A stretch of 64,000 nucleotides of DNA from Pontibacter sp. HSC-14F20 (GCF_019599265.1 NZ_JAHZTC010000010.1:1-64000), one strand, 5' to 3'; positions 9,573 to 22,727 are shown, numbered from the stretch's first letter. Made by a program: numbers and translations. Notes: generated by a model from the letters alone, not told the origin.

Positions 9573-10064
9573 ATGCATATTCTCCATAAACTGAAGGTCA
9601 CTGCTGTGGCAGGGCTTGTTGTCTGTTTGGTATCCGGCAGTGGTAGCGCTTTGGCGCAGCAGGCCACTCCTCAAAAAACACCGCAGCAAACGCAAACTAT
9701 TTCTGATCAGGACATCAAGCTTTTTGTAGATGCCAGCACACGTCTGATGGAGCTGCAGCAGGAAAGCGAAAAAGCTATGCTGGTGATTCTGGAAGAAGAG
9801 AAACTAAGTGTAGATAAGTTTAACGCCCTGGCGCAGGCGCACCAGCAGCAGAAACTGGCCGAAGCAGAAGGCACAACCGCCGAAAAAGCCGCTTTTAACA
9901 AGGCGATCGGTCGTATGATGGAAATGCAACCCGACATTGAGAAGAACATGCAGTCGGCCATCCAGAAAGACGGTATGACAGTGGAGCGCTACGAGCAGAT
10001 CATGCTGGCCTACCAACAGGATCCCGCCGTACAGGCTAAAATTCAGAAATTGATGGGTTTGTAA
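9573..10064 (+). CDS. DUF4168 domain secreted protein
   Basis: 163 residues: a signal peptide ending in ALAQQ at about residue 30, then a helical DUF4168 domain made of two related halves (DQDIKLFVDASTRLMELQQE and FNKAIGRMMEMQPDIEKNMQ). The second half carries the family's MTVERYEQIMLAYQQDPAVQ end motif. DUF4168 proteins are small periplasmic or envelope proteins of unknown function. The gene is monocistronic, with 282 bases of upstream DNA that hold no gene and a strong bidirectional terminator directly after. Confidence 0.85.
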   Translation: MHILHKLKVTAVAGLVVCLVSGSGSALAQQATPQKTPQQTQTISDQDIKLFVDASTRLMELQQESEKAMLVILEEEKLSVDKFNALAQAHQQQKLAEAEGTTAEKAAFNKAIGRMMEMQPDIEKNMQSAIQKDGMTVERYEQIMLAYQQDPAVQAKIQKLMGL

Positions 10065-10085
10065 ACGAAGCCCCCTTTATAAAGC

Positions 10086-10118
10086 AAAAAGCTTCGCCAG
10101 AATTGGCGAAGCTTTTTT
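10086..10118. terminator. bidirectional terminator between convergent genes
   Basis: Perfect 14-bp arms (10086-10099 and 10104-10117) around a 4-base loop. A-run on the left and T-run on the right allow it to serve both the DUF4168 gene and the minus-strand gene ending at 10126. Confidence 0.9.
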
Positions 10119-10125
10119 GTTGGAT

Positions 10126-11661
10126 TTAGTTTTGTGTGAACTCCAGTATCTTAAAGGTCTTGCTGCGCTTATCGAAGTAGCCGTAATGAAGCTTGTTGTT
10201 GCCGTAGCGGTACAAGGTTTTGTACTCCGGTGTCTGCTTCAGTTCTTCCTCGTAGGCCTCAATCTTATCCTGCACTGTGGCAGCTGTACTGTCGTCTTTC
10301 GCCACAACGGCTTTGTCGAGCGTCTCGCTGTCCAGCACAGCCCTGAAGTAGGTGCTAATGCCCGGCCCCACCGACTCACCTGCTTGGTTGTAGTAAGGGT
10401 CGTAGTAGTAGCGGTTGTACGGGAACATGCTGGAGCTATACGGCAGCGAGTAAGCAGGTACCCAGCGGCCCGGCATCAGGTATAGCCCACGGGAAGTCTG
10501 GATGTAGCGGTCGGGTGTGCGCACCAGTCGGGTCGGGTCGCCACCCGGATTTCGACGGCTTGGCGGCTGGTACGAACCGATGGTAAGCTGCAAGGTGCTG
10601 TCGTTGAAAGCATCCACTGTAATGGCAGGCTTTCCGTTAGATAAGTTGCGCATTACTTTTGAAGTCTTCTCAATCACGCTGTTTCCCGAAGAAAACAAGG
10701 CCCCTGCTCCCCGCTGGTGTACCGGCGTAGCTTTGATATCGATGTCCTGGTCGGCCGTATACCTGTACTCTTTGATCGGTTGCAGGCTGCTGAAGTCAAA
10801 AACGGTCAGCGTGAATTCGTCTTTCTCAAGCTGTACCCGGAACAGGGTATTGTCATGCAGGAAAGAGTTGAAATTTGCTTCGTTTTTAACAGCCAGCGAC
10901 GGCAGGGTGCGGTACTCGGTCTGTCCGCTTGGCCAGTCAATCGTCAGGATTTCGGTGGTCAGTTCGTTTTTCTTGCCACGGAGCGAAAAGCCGTCGAACA
11001 CCAGGTATAGCTTATCGCCGCGGGTATAGATTTTGCTGCGGTGCTGGCCGGCAAATACCGTACGCTCCAGATCCGGATGTACAAAGATGAGTTCCTGCTG
11101 GCGCTCGTTCCGGGTGCGGGTACGGGGCAGGTCGGCCATCTGGAACATCTTCTTCTCGTAATCGCTTTCGCCCAGCTCACGGTGCAGAATCAGGTTATCC
11201 CTTTTGTCGGTGTACATCATGTAAAAGTGAGATGCATCGGCAAAAGCTCCGACAAATGTTTCGTTTCTGTCGCGGCGTATGGGCACATCGGGCAGGCTTC
11301 GGAAAGCACCGCTATACCTGTTCACGGCAAAAGGACGCACAAATTCCTTATAGCCATCTACAAAGCGGCTGTAAAACACAAACTCAGTATCGGTTACGCG
11401 GGTGCCCAGCACCTGTGGCTGCTGGTTGTAACGGTAGGGGATCTCCTGTGTGGCAACGGTCTGGCCTTTGGCATCTACCAAATTGAAGTTCAGCTTGCCT
11501 CCCTGAAAGAAGTACAGGCAGACATTGCCATCACCATCCGCTACCGACACCAGATCTTCAGCCCGGCGCAAGGGTAGCTCCAGACTGGCGAACTCCTGCT
11601 GCGCATGCACATCGGGGGCCGCAAAACCGAGCAGGAGCAAGGCTAAAAATATATATCGCAT
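10126..11661 (-). CDS. secreted hypothetical protein, 511 aa
   Basis: A signal peptide (LALLLLGFAAPDVHAQQ) leads a 511-residue protein that I do not recognise. The body is beta-rich with repeated short strands and aspartate/glycine turns (VSVADGDGNVCLYFFQGGKL, FVFYSRFVDGYKEF, FYMMYTDKRDNLILH), so a beta-propeller-like fold is plausible but unproven. A tyrosine/proline-rich segment (SSMFPYNRYYYDPYYNQAGE) lies near residue 415, and the C-terminal 80 residues look helical then beta. It is probably periplasmic. There is no operon partner; asnS upstream has its own terminator. Confidence 0.7.
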   Translation of the reverse strand: MRYIFLALLLLGFAAPDVHAQQEFASLELPLRRAEDLVSVADGDGNVCLYFFQGGKLNFNLVDAKGQTVATQEIPYRYNQQPQVLGTRVTDTEFVFYSRFVDGYKEFVRPFAVNRYSGAFRSLPDVPIRRDRNETFVGAFADASHFYMMYTDKRDNLILHRELGESDYEKKMFQMADLPRTRTRNERQQELIFVHPDLERTVFAGQHRSKIYTRGDKLYLVFDGFSLRGKKNELTTEILTIDWPSGQTEYRTLPSLAVKNEANFNSFLHDNTLFRVQLEKDEFTLTVFDFSSLQPIKEYRYTADQDIDIKATPVHQRGAGALFSSGNSVIEKTSKVMRNLSNGKPAITVDAFNDSTLQLTIGSYQPPSRRNPGGDPTRLVRTPDRYIQTSRGLYLMPGRWVPAYSLPYSSSMFPYNRYYYDPYYNQAGESVGPGISTYFRAVLDSETLDKAVVAKDDSTAATVQDKIEAYEEELKQTPEYKTLYRYGNNKLHYGYFDKRSKTFKILEFTQN

Positions 11662-11718
11662 AAGTATAATTTATTAGGGATTTATCTTAGTTAAGATAGC
11701 AAATTTCTAGCCAAAAAT

Positions 11719-11747
11719 AAAGCCCGGCTAAGGTATAGCCGGGCTTT
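11719..11747 (-). terminator. terminator of asnS with the dispersed motif in its loop
   Basis: Twelve-bp arms (11719-11730 and 11736-11747) with a 5-base loop AGGTA. The U-tract on the minus strand comes from the A-rich stretch at 11713-11721. An AGGTATAG copy overlaps the loop and 3' arm. Confidence 0.85.
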
Positions 11748-11770
11748 TGTTGTATCAGGTATAGTTGCTG

Positions 11771-13210
<1,440 letters not shown>

Positions 13211-13425
13211 GTTATTTCTAGTAGCGTAATGTGTCTGAACAAATTATAAGTTAAGGTATAGTTTTCGGCCCACCTGGCAAGGTATAAAAAGATGCCCGGC
13301 CACCCCTAAATCAGCCACCCTAACCTGCTTAGGGAAAGTCCTGTAACAGGCAGACTGGCCATGGTTGGCGCCTTGGAGCAGTACCTTTTCCAATAATCCC
13401 TCAAAGTAACGATATTTTAACCTTT

Positions 13426-13458
13426 TTTGTAAATGCAAGTAAAATTATCCTAAATTTG
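13426..13458 (+). promoter_or_regulatory. Bacteroidota-type promoter of rpoN (TTTG-N21-TAAATTTG)
   Basis: TTTG at 13426-13429 and TAAATTTG at 13451-13458, spaced by 21 bases, match the known Bacteroidota consensus TTTG-N19-21-TAnnTTTG. Transcription would start near 13464, about 34 bases before the rpoN start codon. It is the best-formed promoter in the window. Confidence 0.65.
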
Positions 13459-13497
13459 GACGTGCACTGACAGGTGCCGGAATCTATTTTTCTTACT

Positions 13498-14943
13498 ATG
13501 CAGCGACTCGATTTAAGACAACTCTTATCCCAGAAGTTATCGCCGCAGCAGATACAATTTATCAAGCTGCTGCAGATACCTACTGTTGAGCTCGAAGCGC
13601 GCATAAAAGAGGAAATGGAGATAAACCCCGCCCTGGAAGAAGGCCGTGAAGAACCCGAAAGCGAGTACAGCGACTCAGAATCAGAGGACTATGACAGCGA
13701 TGATGACTTCGGCAAAGATGACGTGGACATCAACGACTACCTCAACGACGACGAAATAAGCGGCTACAAGATGCAGGGCGACCGCGGCGGCGATGAGGAA
13801 GACCGCGAAATGCCCATCGCCATGTCCACCTCGCTTACCGACAACCTGATGGACCAGCTCGGTTTCCTGGAGCTCGACGACAAGCAGTACACTATCGGGA
13901 TGCAGCTCATCGGCAGCATCGACAGCGACGGCTACATCCGCCGTGAGCTGAGTTCCATTGCAAACGATCTGGCCTTTTCGCAGAACGTGATGACCACCGA
14001 AGAGGAGATTGAGCAGGTACTGCACATGATCCAGACTTTCGACCCGGCAGGTATAGGTGCCCGCGATTTGCCGGAGTGCCTGCTGCTGCAATTGGAGCGC
14101 CGCGAGCAGGACGAAACCACTCATCTGGCTGAGCGCATCATCAGGGAAACGTTTGACGAATTCACCAAGAAACACTACCAAAAAATACAGAGCAAGTTTG
14201 GCGTAACGGAAGATGAGCTGAAAAAAGCCATCGACGTCATCATCAAACTCAATCCAAAACCGGGCGGAAGCGGGGCCGGCATGGCAAGGGTACAGTACAT
14301 TATACCTGACTTCATCCTGACCAACGAAAACGGACAGCTGCAGCTATCGCTCAACTCCCGCAACGCCCCGGACCTACGCATCAGCCGCTCCTACGCCGAC
14401 ATGTTTGATGCGTATGACAAGTCGGATAAGAAAGATAAGAAGCTGAAGGAAACGGTAACTTTTGTGAAGCAGAAGCTGGACGCAGCTAAGTGGTTTATCG
14501 ATGCCATTCGCCAGCGCCAAAACACGCTGCTGCGCACCATGGAGTCCATCATCAAGTACCAGCACGAGTTTTTCCTGGAGGGTGACGAAAGCAAGCTGCG
14601 GCCGATGATTCTGAAGGACATCGCCGAGGACATCGGCATGGACATCAGTACCGTGAGCCGTGTGGCCAACAGCAAAGCCGTGCAGACGGAGTTCGGCATT
14701 TACCCGCTCAAGTACTTCTTCTCCGAAGGTATAGCCACCGACTCAGGCGAGGATGCCAGCAGCCGCGAGGTAAAGCACATTCTGAAGGAAATCATCGATA
14801 AAGAAAGCAAGCGCAAGCCACTTTCAGATGAGAAGATCGAGAAGATGCTCAACGAGAAAGGCTACAACATCGCGCGCCGTACCGTAGCCAAGTATCGTGA
14901 ACAGCTCAATATACCTGTTGCGCGACTGCGGAAGGAACTTTAA
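13498..14943 (+). CDS. rpoN: RNA polymerase sigma-54 factor
   Basis: 481 residues from the ATG at 13498. Region I is the glutamine-rich RQLLSQKLSPQQIQFIKLLQ segment that contacts activators. A strongly acidic insert at about 45-100 (runs of Asp, Glu and Ser) is region II. The core-binding domain spans about 115-310, and the C-terminus holds the helix-turn-helix and the RpoN box ARRTVAKYRE. An in-frame GTG at 13474 would add 8 residues, but region I starts at the ATG and the predicted transcript start fits it. Sigma-54 needs AAA+ activators; none is encoded in this window. Confidence 0.96.
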   Translation: MQRLDLRQLLSQKLSPQQIQFIKLLQIPTVELEARIKEEMEINPALEEGREEPESEYSDSESEDYDSDDDFGKDDVDINDYLNDDEISGYKMQGDRGGDEEDREMPIAMSTSLTDNLMDQLGFLELDDKQYTIGMQLIGSIDSDGYIRRELSSIANDLAFSQNVMTTEEEIEQVLHMIQTFDPAGIGARDLPECLLLQLERREQDETTHLAERIIRETFDEFTKKHYQKIQSKFGVTEDELKKAIDVIIKLNPKPGGSGAGMARVQYIIPDFILTNENGQLQLSLNSRNAPDLRISRSYADMFDAYDKSDKKDKKLKETVTFVKQKLDAAKWFIDAIRQRQNTLLRTMESIIKYQHEFFLEGDESKLRPMILKDIAEDIGMDISTVSRVANSKAVQTEFGIYPLKYFFSEGIATDSGEDASSREVKHILKEIIDKESKRKPLSDEKIEKMLNEKGYNIARRTVAKYREQLNIPVARLRKEL

Positions 14944-14980
14944 ATGGCTGAATTGCTAAATGGTTAAATTGTTGTTTGGT

Positions 14981-15016
14981 GCATGTAAGGACAGGTAGCG
15001 ACCTGTCTCTACATGC
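14981..15016. repeat. REP-like palindrome
   Basis: An interrupted inverted repeat: outer arms GCATGTA/TACATGC and inner arms ACAGGT/ACCTGT around the 4-base centre AGCG. Similar GACAGGT..ACCTGTC palindromes are recalled from intergenic spaces of other Bacteroidota. It is flanked by low-complexity AT-rich direct repeats (14944-14975 and 15030-15062). It could also act as an mRNA 3' end after rpoN, but there is no T-run. Confidence 0.5.
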
Positions 15017-15068
15017 AGGCTCTTCTAAAAATCACTCAAACGCTAATTCACTCAATCACTAACTCCCC

Positions 15069-15689
15069 TTGAACCGCTCCCTCGCCCGATTTTTATCTGT
15101 TGCGTTTCACCCACTGCTGATGCCGACGTATCTGTTTGTCATCATCCTTTATTTTTTACCGGTTTCTTCTATTTCACTTCCGCTGCAAAGCCGCTGGATC
15201 GTGCTGAGCATGATCTTTTTTACCACGTTTGTGGTGCCCGGACTGGGAGCTTTTGCGATGTTCAAAACCGGTTTCATCGACTCCTACGAGATTGACCGGC
15301 GGGAGCAGCGTAGTAAGCCCCTTCTGTTTACCGCCCTTTGCTATGGCGTCACGACTTACCTGTTTTACACGGAGTCCGTGTTTGATCAGCTTTTCTATTT
15401 CGTGATGGGTGTAGTTACGGCTTCCGTTTTCGTAGCCTGGGTTGTTTCTTTTTTCTGGAAGATCAGTGCGCATGGCATCGGACTGGGAGGAGCGTTGGGC
15501 GTGCTTTTGCTTGTGAACAAATTAATGCCTGAATCAGGGTTGCTTATACCTATTGTGCTGATGATTCTGGTGTCGGGCGCCGTGTTGTCGGCAAGGCTGG
15601 CGCTGCATGCGCATACCCCGGCGCAGGCCTATACCGGTTTTCTGATTGGGCTTATGCTGGTACTTATGGCCGGGTTTGTGGCACTGTAG
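15069..15689 (+). CDS. PAP2-like membrane phosphatase family protein
   Basis: 206 residues with about six membrane segments. Two short motifs resemble the PAP2 phosphatase active site: KISAHG near residue 135 (in place of PSGH) and ARLALHAHTPAQAYTG near 176 (in place of SR-x5-H). Many Bacteroidota have this shortened, divergent PAP2 relative. If active it would remove phosphate from a lipid or isoprenoid substrate at the membrane. The start is a TTG at 15069; the first ATG at 15120 would cut off the first membrane helix, so TTG is preferred. The enoyl-CoA hydratase gene follows 64 bases later. Confidence 0.6.
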   Translation: MNRSLARFLSVAFHPLLMPTYLFVIILYFLPVSSISLPLQSRWIVLSMIFFTTFVVPGLGAFAMFKTGFIDSYEIDRREQRSKPLLFTALCYGVTTYLFYTESVFDQLFYFVMGVVTASVFVAWVVSFFWKISAHGIGLGGALGVLLLVNKLMPESGLLIPIVLMILVSGAVLSARLALHAHTPAQAYTGFLIGLMLVLMAGFVAL

Positions 15690-15753
15690 TCGTTTTGCTC
15701 TTCAGGGTGATTATCTATACCTTTGGTTATCTCTTCTAAAAACAAACGACAAC

Positions 15754-16536
15754 ATGAACTACGAGTGCTTACTATATAATGTGCAGGATGGCATCGCGAC
15801 CATCACGCTGAACAGACCCGATGTTTTCAATGCCTTTAACGACACGCAGAGCTACGAGCTGCAGGACGCCCTGAAGCAGGTGACCCGCGACGACAGCGTG
15901 CGGGTGATTATTTTGACGGGGGCCGGCAAAGCCTTCTGCTCTGGTCAGGATCTTAAAGCAATTGCCAGTGCCGACAAGCGTGATTTGTCTGAGTCGCTGG
16001 AGAAAAGGTATAACCCCATCATCCGGGCCATGCGCAACCTGCCCAAACCAATCATCTGCAAGCTAAATGGTGTGGCTGCCGGTGCCGGTTGCTCGCTGGC
16101 TCTCGCCTGCGACCTGGTAGTAGCCTCCTCTGCCGCCAGCATGATCGAGGTGTTCGTAAATGTGGGACTAGTACTCGATTCCGGTTCTTCTTTCTTTTTG
16201 CCGCGTGTGGTGGGTTCACTGAAAGCATTTGAACTGAGCACGCTGGGCTCGAAAGTGAGCGCCGAAGAAGCCTTGCAATTGGGCATGGTTAACCGGGTAG
16301 TAGCTCCTGAAGCGTTGGATGCGGCGGTAGCTGAACTGGCGGCGCGCTATGCCGTGGCTCCGACCAAGGCCATCGGGTTGATGAAAAAAATGCTGAACAA
16401 ATCGTTTAACTCTACGCTAGACGAAATGCTGGATTACGAAGCCCATTGTCAGAAAATAGCCGGAAACTCCGCTGATTATAAAGAAGGAGTGACGGCCTTC
16501 AATGAAAAGCGTAAACCACAGTTTAAAGGAGCTTAA
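15754..16536 (+). CDS. enoyl-CoA hydratase/isomerase family protein (PaaG-like)
   Basis: A 260-residue crotonase-fold enzyme. It opens with the typical strand GIATITLNRPDVFNAFNDT. The oxyanion-hole motif is GAGKAFCSGQDLKAI and the second is NGVAAGAGCSLALACDLVVA. The pattern of SGQDL with a downstream valine/leucine-aspartate (VGLVLDSGSSFFLPRVVG) matches the PaaG type, an isomerase in phenylacetate degradation, better than a FadB-type hydratase, but no other paa gene is in view. The ATG at 15754 is chosen over longer upstream frames because the fold starts there. Confidence 0.88.
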   Translation: MNYECLLYNVQDGIATITLNRPDVFNAFNDTQSYELQDALKQVTRDDSVRVIILTGAGKAFCSGQDLKAIASADKRDLSESLEKRYNPIIRAMRNLPKPIICKLNGVAAGAGCSLALACDLVVASSAASMIEVFVNVGLVLDSGSSFFLPRVVGSLKAFELSTLGSKVSAEEALQLGMVNRVVAPEALDAAVAELAARYAVAPTKAIGLMKKMLNKSFNSTLDEMLDYEAHCQKIAGNSADYKEGVTAFNEKRKPQFKGA

Positions 16537-16563
16537 ACCTTCTGTACCTGTATCTATACCTAC

Positions 16564-16592
16564 AAAGCCGGGCCATGTGTCCGGCTTTTTTT
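16564..16592 (+). terminator. terminator after the enoyl-CoA hydratase gene
   Basis: Eight-bp arms (16564-16571 and 16581-16588) with a 9-base loop, followed by a run of T to 16592. TATACCT copies sit on both sides. Confidence 0.8.
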
Positions 16593-16722
16593 ATACCTTA
16601 TGTTTAAGGCCGTTCACCCTTACTATCAGACCCTTCGCACTTAACTGGAATCATATTAGGCACCAGCTCGCTATAAGTAGTATCTTTATGGTAATTTTCC
16701 ATGATCAAAATATCTTTAAATT

Positions 16723-17448
16723 ATGAAAAACTATTTCCTACTCACTACAATCGCCCTTTTATGGGTTATGCTGTCAATACCTGCCCATACGCAAGCCCAG
16801 GACTGCAACAGCTATATGCTGCTAACAGAAAATGCCGAGTACGAGATACTCAGCTATAACCAGCGCAACAAACTCACAGGCCGGGTGCTCTACAAAGTAA
16901 CCGATGTGCGGAACGACGGGGACAAGTCGGAGGCGACGGTGCATACTCAGATGTATGACGAAAAAGGAAAGATGGCCAACGAAGGCAGCTACCAGGTTGG
17001 TTGCGAAAATGGCTCCATCTGGGTTGACATGCGCTCGCTCATGAATCCGGGTATGATGGAGGCTTACAAGAACATGGAGATCAAGATGGAGGGCGACCAC
17101 ATGGACTATCCGGCCTCCCTTAGTCCGGGGCAGCAGCTCAAAGACGGAAGCTTCACCATTAATGTGATCGACAAAGGCAGCGGCCAGAACATGAGCACGA
17201 TCACGATGCAGGTGACAGGGCGTACCGTGGGTCAGAAAGAAAGTCTGGAAGTACCGGCCGGTACCTACGAAGGCTACAAGATAAACCAGGATATGGAAGT
17301 ACAAACCCGCGCCATGGGGCTGAAGATGCCCGGCACCCGCATGCAAACGGTGGAGTGGTTTGTGCCTGGCACGGGCTGGGTTAAAACAGAAACTTACCGC
17401 AATGGCAAGTTAATGGCCTACAGTGTGCTCAACAAGATCAACAAGTAA
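16723..17448 (+). CDS. secreted hypothetical protein (TapB/DUF3108-like)
   Basis: 241 residues with a signal peptide ending at about residue 24 (HTQAQD). The body is a beta-sandwich-like protein: NAEYEILSYNQRNKLTGRVL near the N-terminus and PAGTYEGYKINQDMEVQTRA followed by VEWFVPGTGWVKTETYRNGK near the end. The pattern 'xVPAGTYxxxK...WFxPGxGxVKxExY' is that of DUF3108/TapB-type periplasmic proteins. Function is unknown. Its stop codon directly abuts the stop codon of the convergent gene, with no terminator between. Confidence 0.7.
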   Translation: MKNYFLLTTIALLWVMLSIPAHTQAQDCNSYMLLTENAEYEILSYNQRNKLTGRVLYKVTDVRNDGDKSEATVHTQMYDEKGKMANEGSYQVGCENGSIWVDMRSLMNPGMMEAYKNMEIKMEGDHMDYPASLSPGQQLKDGSFTINVIDKGSGQNMSTITMQVTGRTVGQKESLEVPAGTYEGYKINQDMEVQTRAMGLKMPGTRMQTVEWFVPGTGWVKTETYRNGKLMAYSVLNKINK

Positions 17449-18159
17449 TCAGAAAGAGTAACCGATCGAGAAGTTCAGCTGCGGCGAGGGGCCCACTGTT
17501 ATAACAGCCCCATCATCGGAGTGCACCACATGCCCGATGATGTTCTCCTTGATCAGATCTGCGCCGTTGGTGGCATTGGCAATTTTGACGCGTCCTCCGA
17601 TGCCGCCAGAGAGCTCCGTGGTAAAGTGGCGTCCCAGCTGAAACTGATAGCCCAAGTGGTAGCTCAGGTCCAGTGCGTTTTGGTAAAGCCGGCCCACATA
17701 CCGGAAGTCAGGATCGTTGGGTGGCAGGTCCGGCAGATCGAACACATTGCGCTCAAACACAATAAAACGGTAGCTGAACATAGGCCCGTGAAAGAAACCG
17801 AAAGGGGCGGGCTTCTTCTTAGAGGTATAGTATCGCTGACTCATCCGGATGCCTATACCCAGCACGTCTTTTGTATTTGTAGTCCAGCCATCGCCTTTCA
17901 TGTGCAGCTTGTAGAAATAGCTCAGCCCGAACTCATTGCTGACGCTGGGTGCACGCACCTTCTCGTACGATACAAACACCTCCCCATAATGCAGCGGATG
18001 CAGCTTGATCGTTTTGTCATGGTCGCGGTCTATGTTCATCATGATGGTGCGGTCTTCCCTTTCCTGTTCAGTTTCCTGCGCTTGGGCCACAAAGCAGATC
18101 AGAAAGCAACAAGTGAACAACAAAGCTGCGATGGTGTGCTTGGCAAAGAGTTGTTTCAT
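17449..18159 (-). CDS. secreted hypothetical protein, likely outer-membrane barrel
   Basis: 236 residues with a signal peptide (HTIAALLFTCCFLICFVAQA, then QETEQ). The mature part has alternating hydrophobic/aromatic strands and ends in LNFSIGYSF, a typical C-terminal beta-barrel strand with terminal Phe. The KLHPLHYGEVFVSYEKV segment near residue 55 is common to Bacteroidota small porin-like proteins. Function is unknown. The gene is monocistronic and abuts the preceding convergent gene tail to tail (17448/17449). Confidence 0.7.
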   Translation of the reverse strand: MKQLFAKHTIAALLFTCCFLICFVAQAQETEQEREDRTIMMNIDRDHDKTIKLHPLHYGEVFVSYEKVRAPSVSNEFGLSYFYKLHMKGDGWTTNTKDVLGIGIRMSQRYYTSKKKPAPFGFFHGPMFSYRFIVFERNVFDLPDLPPNDPDFRYVGRLYQNALDLSYHLGYQFQLGRHFTTELSGGIGGRVKIANATNGADLIKENIIGHVVHSDDGAVITVGPSPQLNFSIGYSF

Positions 18160-18396
18160 AAGGTATGGCGTAAGAAGGAGTTCTGGCTTATTTCAGGTAT
18201 ATCGTTTTATACATGAGATAGTTGTGACCGTTTTTTGACTGATTTTCTGTACGCACTTACGCTGGTCGGCGATGCCCTCAAAGTGCGAATTCTGGCGCTG
18301 GGCTTAATATTAGATGCCCATGATATAACTCCATCGCTTTAAGGGCGTATACCAATTTGTCTAAACTATATTTTAATATTAATGCGAGATAATACT

Positions 18397-18975
18397 ATGA
18401 AAAAAATTGCAACAACAGGATTAATGGCTTGTGTATTCCTATTCGGCACCATGTCTTGCGGCGGCTCTAACGACAGCGTGGAGCAGGCGCAAAATGCTAC
18501 AGAGCAGCGCTTTGAAGATACAGCCATGGAAGAAGAGCGCGACGACCAGGGTGAATTTATGACCAAGGCGGCCAGCAGCAGCATGATGGAGATTGAGGCC
18601 GGTAAGCTAGCGCAGGAGCGTGCCACAAACCCTCAGGTAAAGGAATTTGCCGCCATGATGGTGAAGGACCATACCGCTGCCAGCAAAGAACTTAGTGACT
18701 TGGCGATGAGCAAAAACATCACGCTGCCCGACAGCATGAGCAATGACCACATGGACCACATGCGTGATCTGCGCGAAAAGCAGGGAGCCGAATTTGACAA
18801 GGACTACATGGACAAAATGGTAAGCGCCCATGACAACGACATCAGCATGTTTGAAGATGTGGCAGAAGATAACAACTATAAAGACGCAGAAGTAAAAGCT
18901 TTTGCTGCCAAGACACTGCCTAAGTTGCGTGAGCATCATCAGCGTGCCCAGCAGATTAAGGACGCGCTGAAGTAA
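18397..18975 (+). CDS. DUF4142 lipoprotein, first of a tandem pair
   Basis: 192 residues. It begins MKKIATTGLMACVFLFGTMS followed by a lipidation cysteine (Cys-Gly-Gly), so it is a probable lipoprotein. The mature part is a four-helix, ferritin-like DUF4142 domain: EFMTKAASSSMMEIEAGKLA, then VKEFAAMMVKDHTAASKELS, and a C-terminal VKAFAAKTLPKLREHHQRAQ. The family contains a conserved H/D pattern (KDHT, HMDHM, AHDND) of unknown role. An in-frame ATG 15 bases upstream would put five extra residues before the signal; the second ATG is preferred. A paralogue follows 99 bases downstream. Confidence 0.85.
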   Translation: MKKIATTGLMACVFLFGTMSCGGSNDSVEQAQNATEQRFEDTAMEEERDDQGEFMTKAASSSMMEIEAGKLAQERATNPQVKEFAAMMVKDHTAASKELSDLAMSKNITLPDSMSNDHMDHMRDLREKQGAEFDKDYMDKMVSAHDNDISMFEDVAEDNNYKDAEVKAFAAKTLPKLREHHQRAQQIKDALK

Positions 18976-19074
18976 CAGGCGTTCGTGCAAAATACGGAGC
19001 AATTCCAAAAAACTAATTATCTTGAGCATCTGCAGCCACCACCGGTTGCAGATGTTTCGTTTTAGACCCATACA

Positions 19075-19644
19075 ATGATGCGAAGATTTTCCCTATACCT
19101 GGCTTGCGCCCTGCTGCTCGGCACAGCCAGCTGCGGACCCGGCGACAGCATAGAACAGGCGGCTGCCCAAAGTGTAGAGCAGTTTGAGGCTGTCGGTATG
19201 CAGGGCATGAAAAACGATGCCCTTTTCATAGCTGAGGCGACCAGCGCCAATATGCTGCAGGTGCAACTGAGTGACCTAGCGCTCGAGAATGCTGTGAGTC
19301 CTGAAGTGAAGGAAATGGCGCAGGAAATAGGGCAGGGCCACCGGCGCTTGATGGAAGACCTGCAAAGCACAGCCGTGCAGGGCGAGTTTGTGGTGCCCAC
19401 CGAATTGGGCAGTGCGCACCAGAAAGTGTACGACGAAGTGAGCAGCCACACAGGTATAGGCTTTGACCTGGCCTATATCAAGCGTATCCGCGAAGAGCAT
19501 GATCGTTTACTGAAACGCTACGAAGGTATGGCAGAAAATGCCCAGGTAATGGAGGTAAAGCAATTCGCCTCCAAGCAGCTCCCGCTCCTGCGTCAGCATT
19601 TGAAGCAAACGGAAGCACTAGAAGACAGACTAGGTAATATCTAA
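19075..19644 (+). CDS. DUF4142-related lipoprotein, second of a tandem pair
   Basis: 189 residues with a lipoprotein signal (LACALLLGTASC). It matches the preceding gene in order and spacing of motifs: GDSIEQAAAQSVEQFEAVGM against NDSVEQAQNATEQRFEDTAM, AEATSANMLQVQLSDLALEN against the KAASSSMMEIEAGKLAQ helix, and VKQFASKQLPLLRQHLKQTE against VKAFAAKTLPKLREHHQRAQ. It is clearly a diverged duplicate that has lost most of the histidines. Function is unknown. A bidirectional terminator follows. Confidence 0.8.
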   Translation: MMRRFSLYLACALLLGTASCGPGDSIEQAAAQSVEQFEAVGMQGMKNDALFIAEATSANMLQVQLSDLALENAVSPEVKEMAQEIGQGHRRLMEDLQSTAVQGEFVVPTELGSAHQKVYDEVSSHTGIGFDLAYIKRIREEHDRLLKRYEGMAENAQVMEVKQFASKQLPLLRQHLKQTEALEDRLGNI

Positions 19645-19647
19645 AAC

Positions 19648-19684
19648 AAAAATGCCGCTCCCATACCTGAGAGCGGCATTTTTG
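19648..19684. terminator. bidirectional terminator with CATACCTGA in the loop
   Basis: Thirteen-bp perfect arms (19648-19660 and 19671-19683) with a 10-base loop CCATACCTGA, a near-copy of the dispersed motif. It serves the DUF4142 pair and, on the other strand, uvrA. Confidence 0.9.
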
Positions 19685-19701
19685 ATAGGTTGTTATACCT
19701 G

Positions 19702-22596
<2,895 letters not shown>

Positions 22597-22620
22597 TCAG
22601 GAATGCTTGATTTTAAATAG

Positions 22621-22628
22621 CAAAGGTA
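22621..22628 (-). promoter_or_regulatory. -7 promoter box (TACCTTTG) of uvrA
   Basis: An exact TAnnTTTG match on the minus strand, 25 bases before the uvrA start codon. No convincing -33 element was found. Confidence 0.45.
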
Positions 22629-22727
22629 CAAAAATATCAGCGCCTCCGTACCCGAAGATGCCAACCCTTCTTAACAGCAATCAACGCTAAATGGTTTAGC
22701 TTTTCGCCATTATCCTTAGCCTGTACC

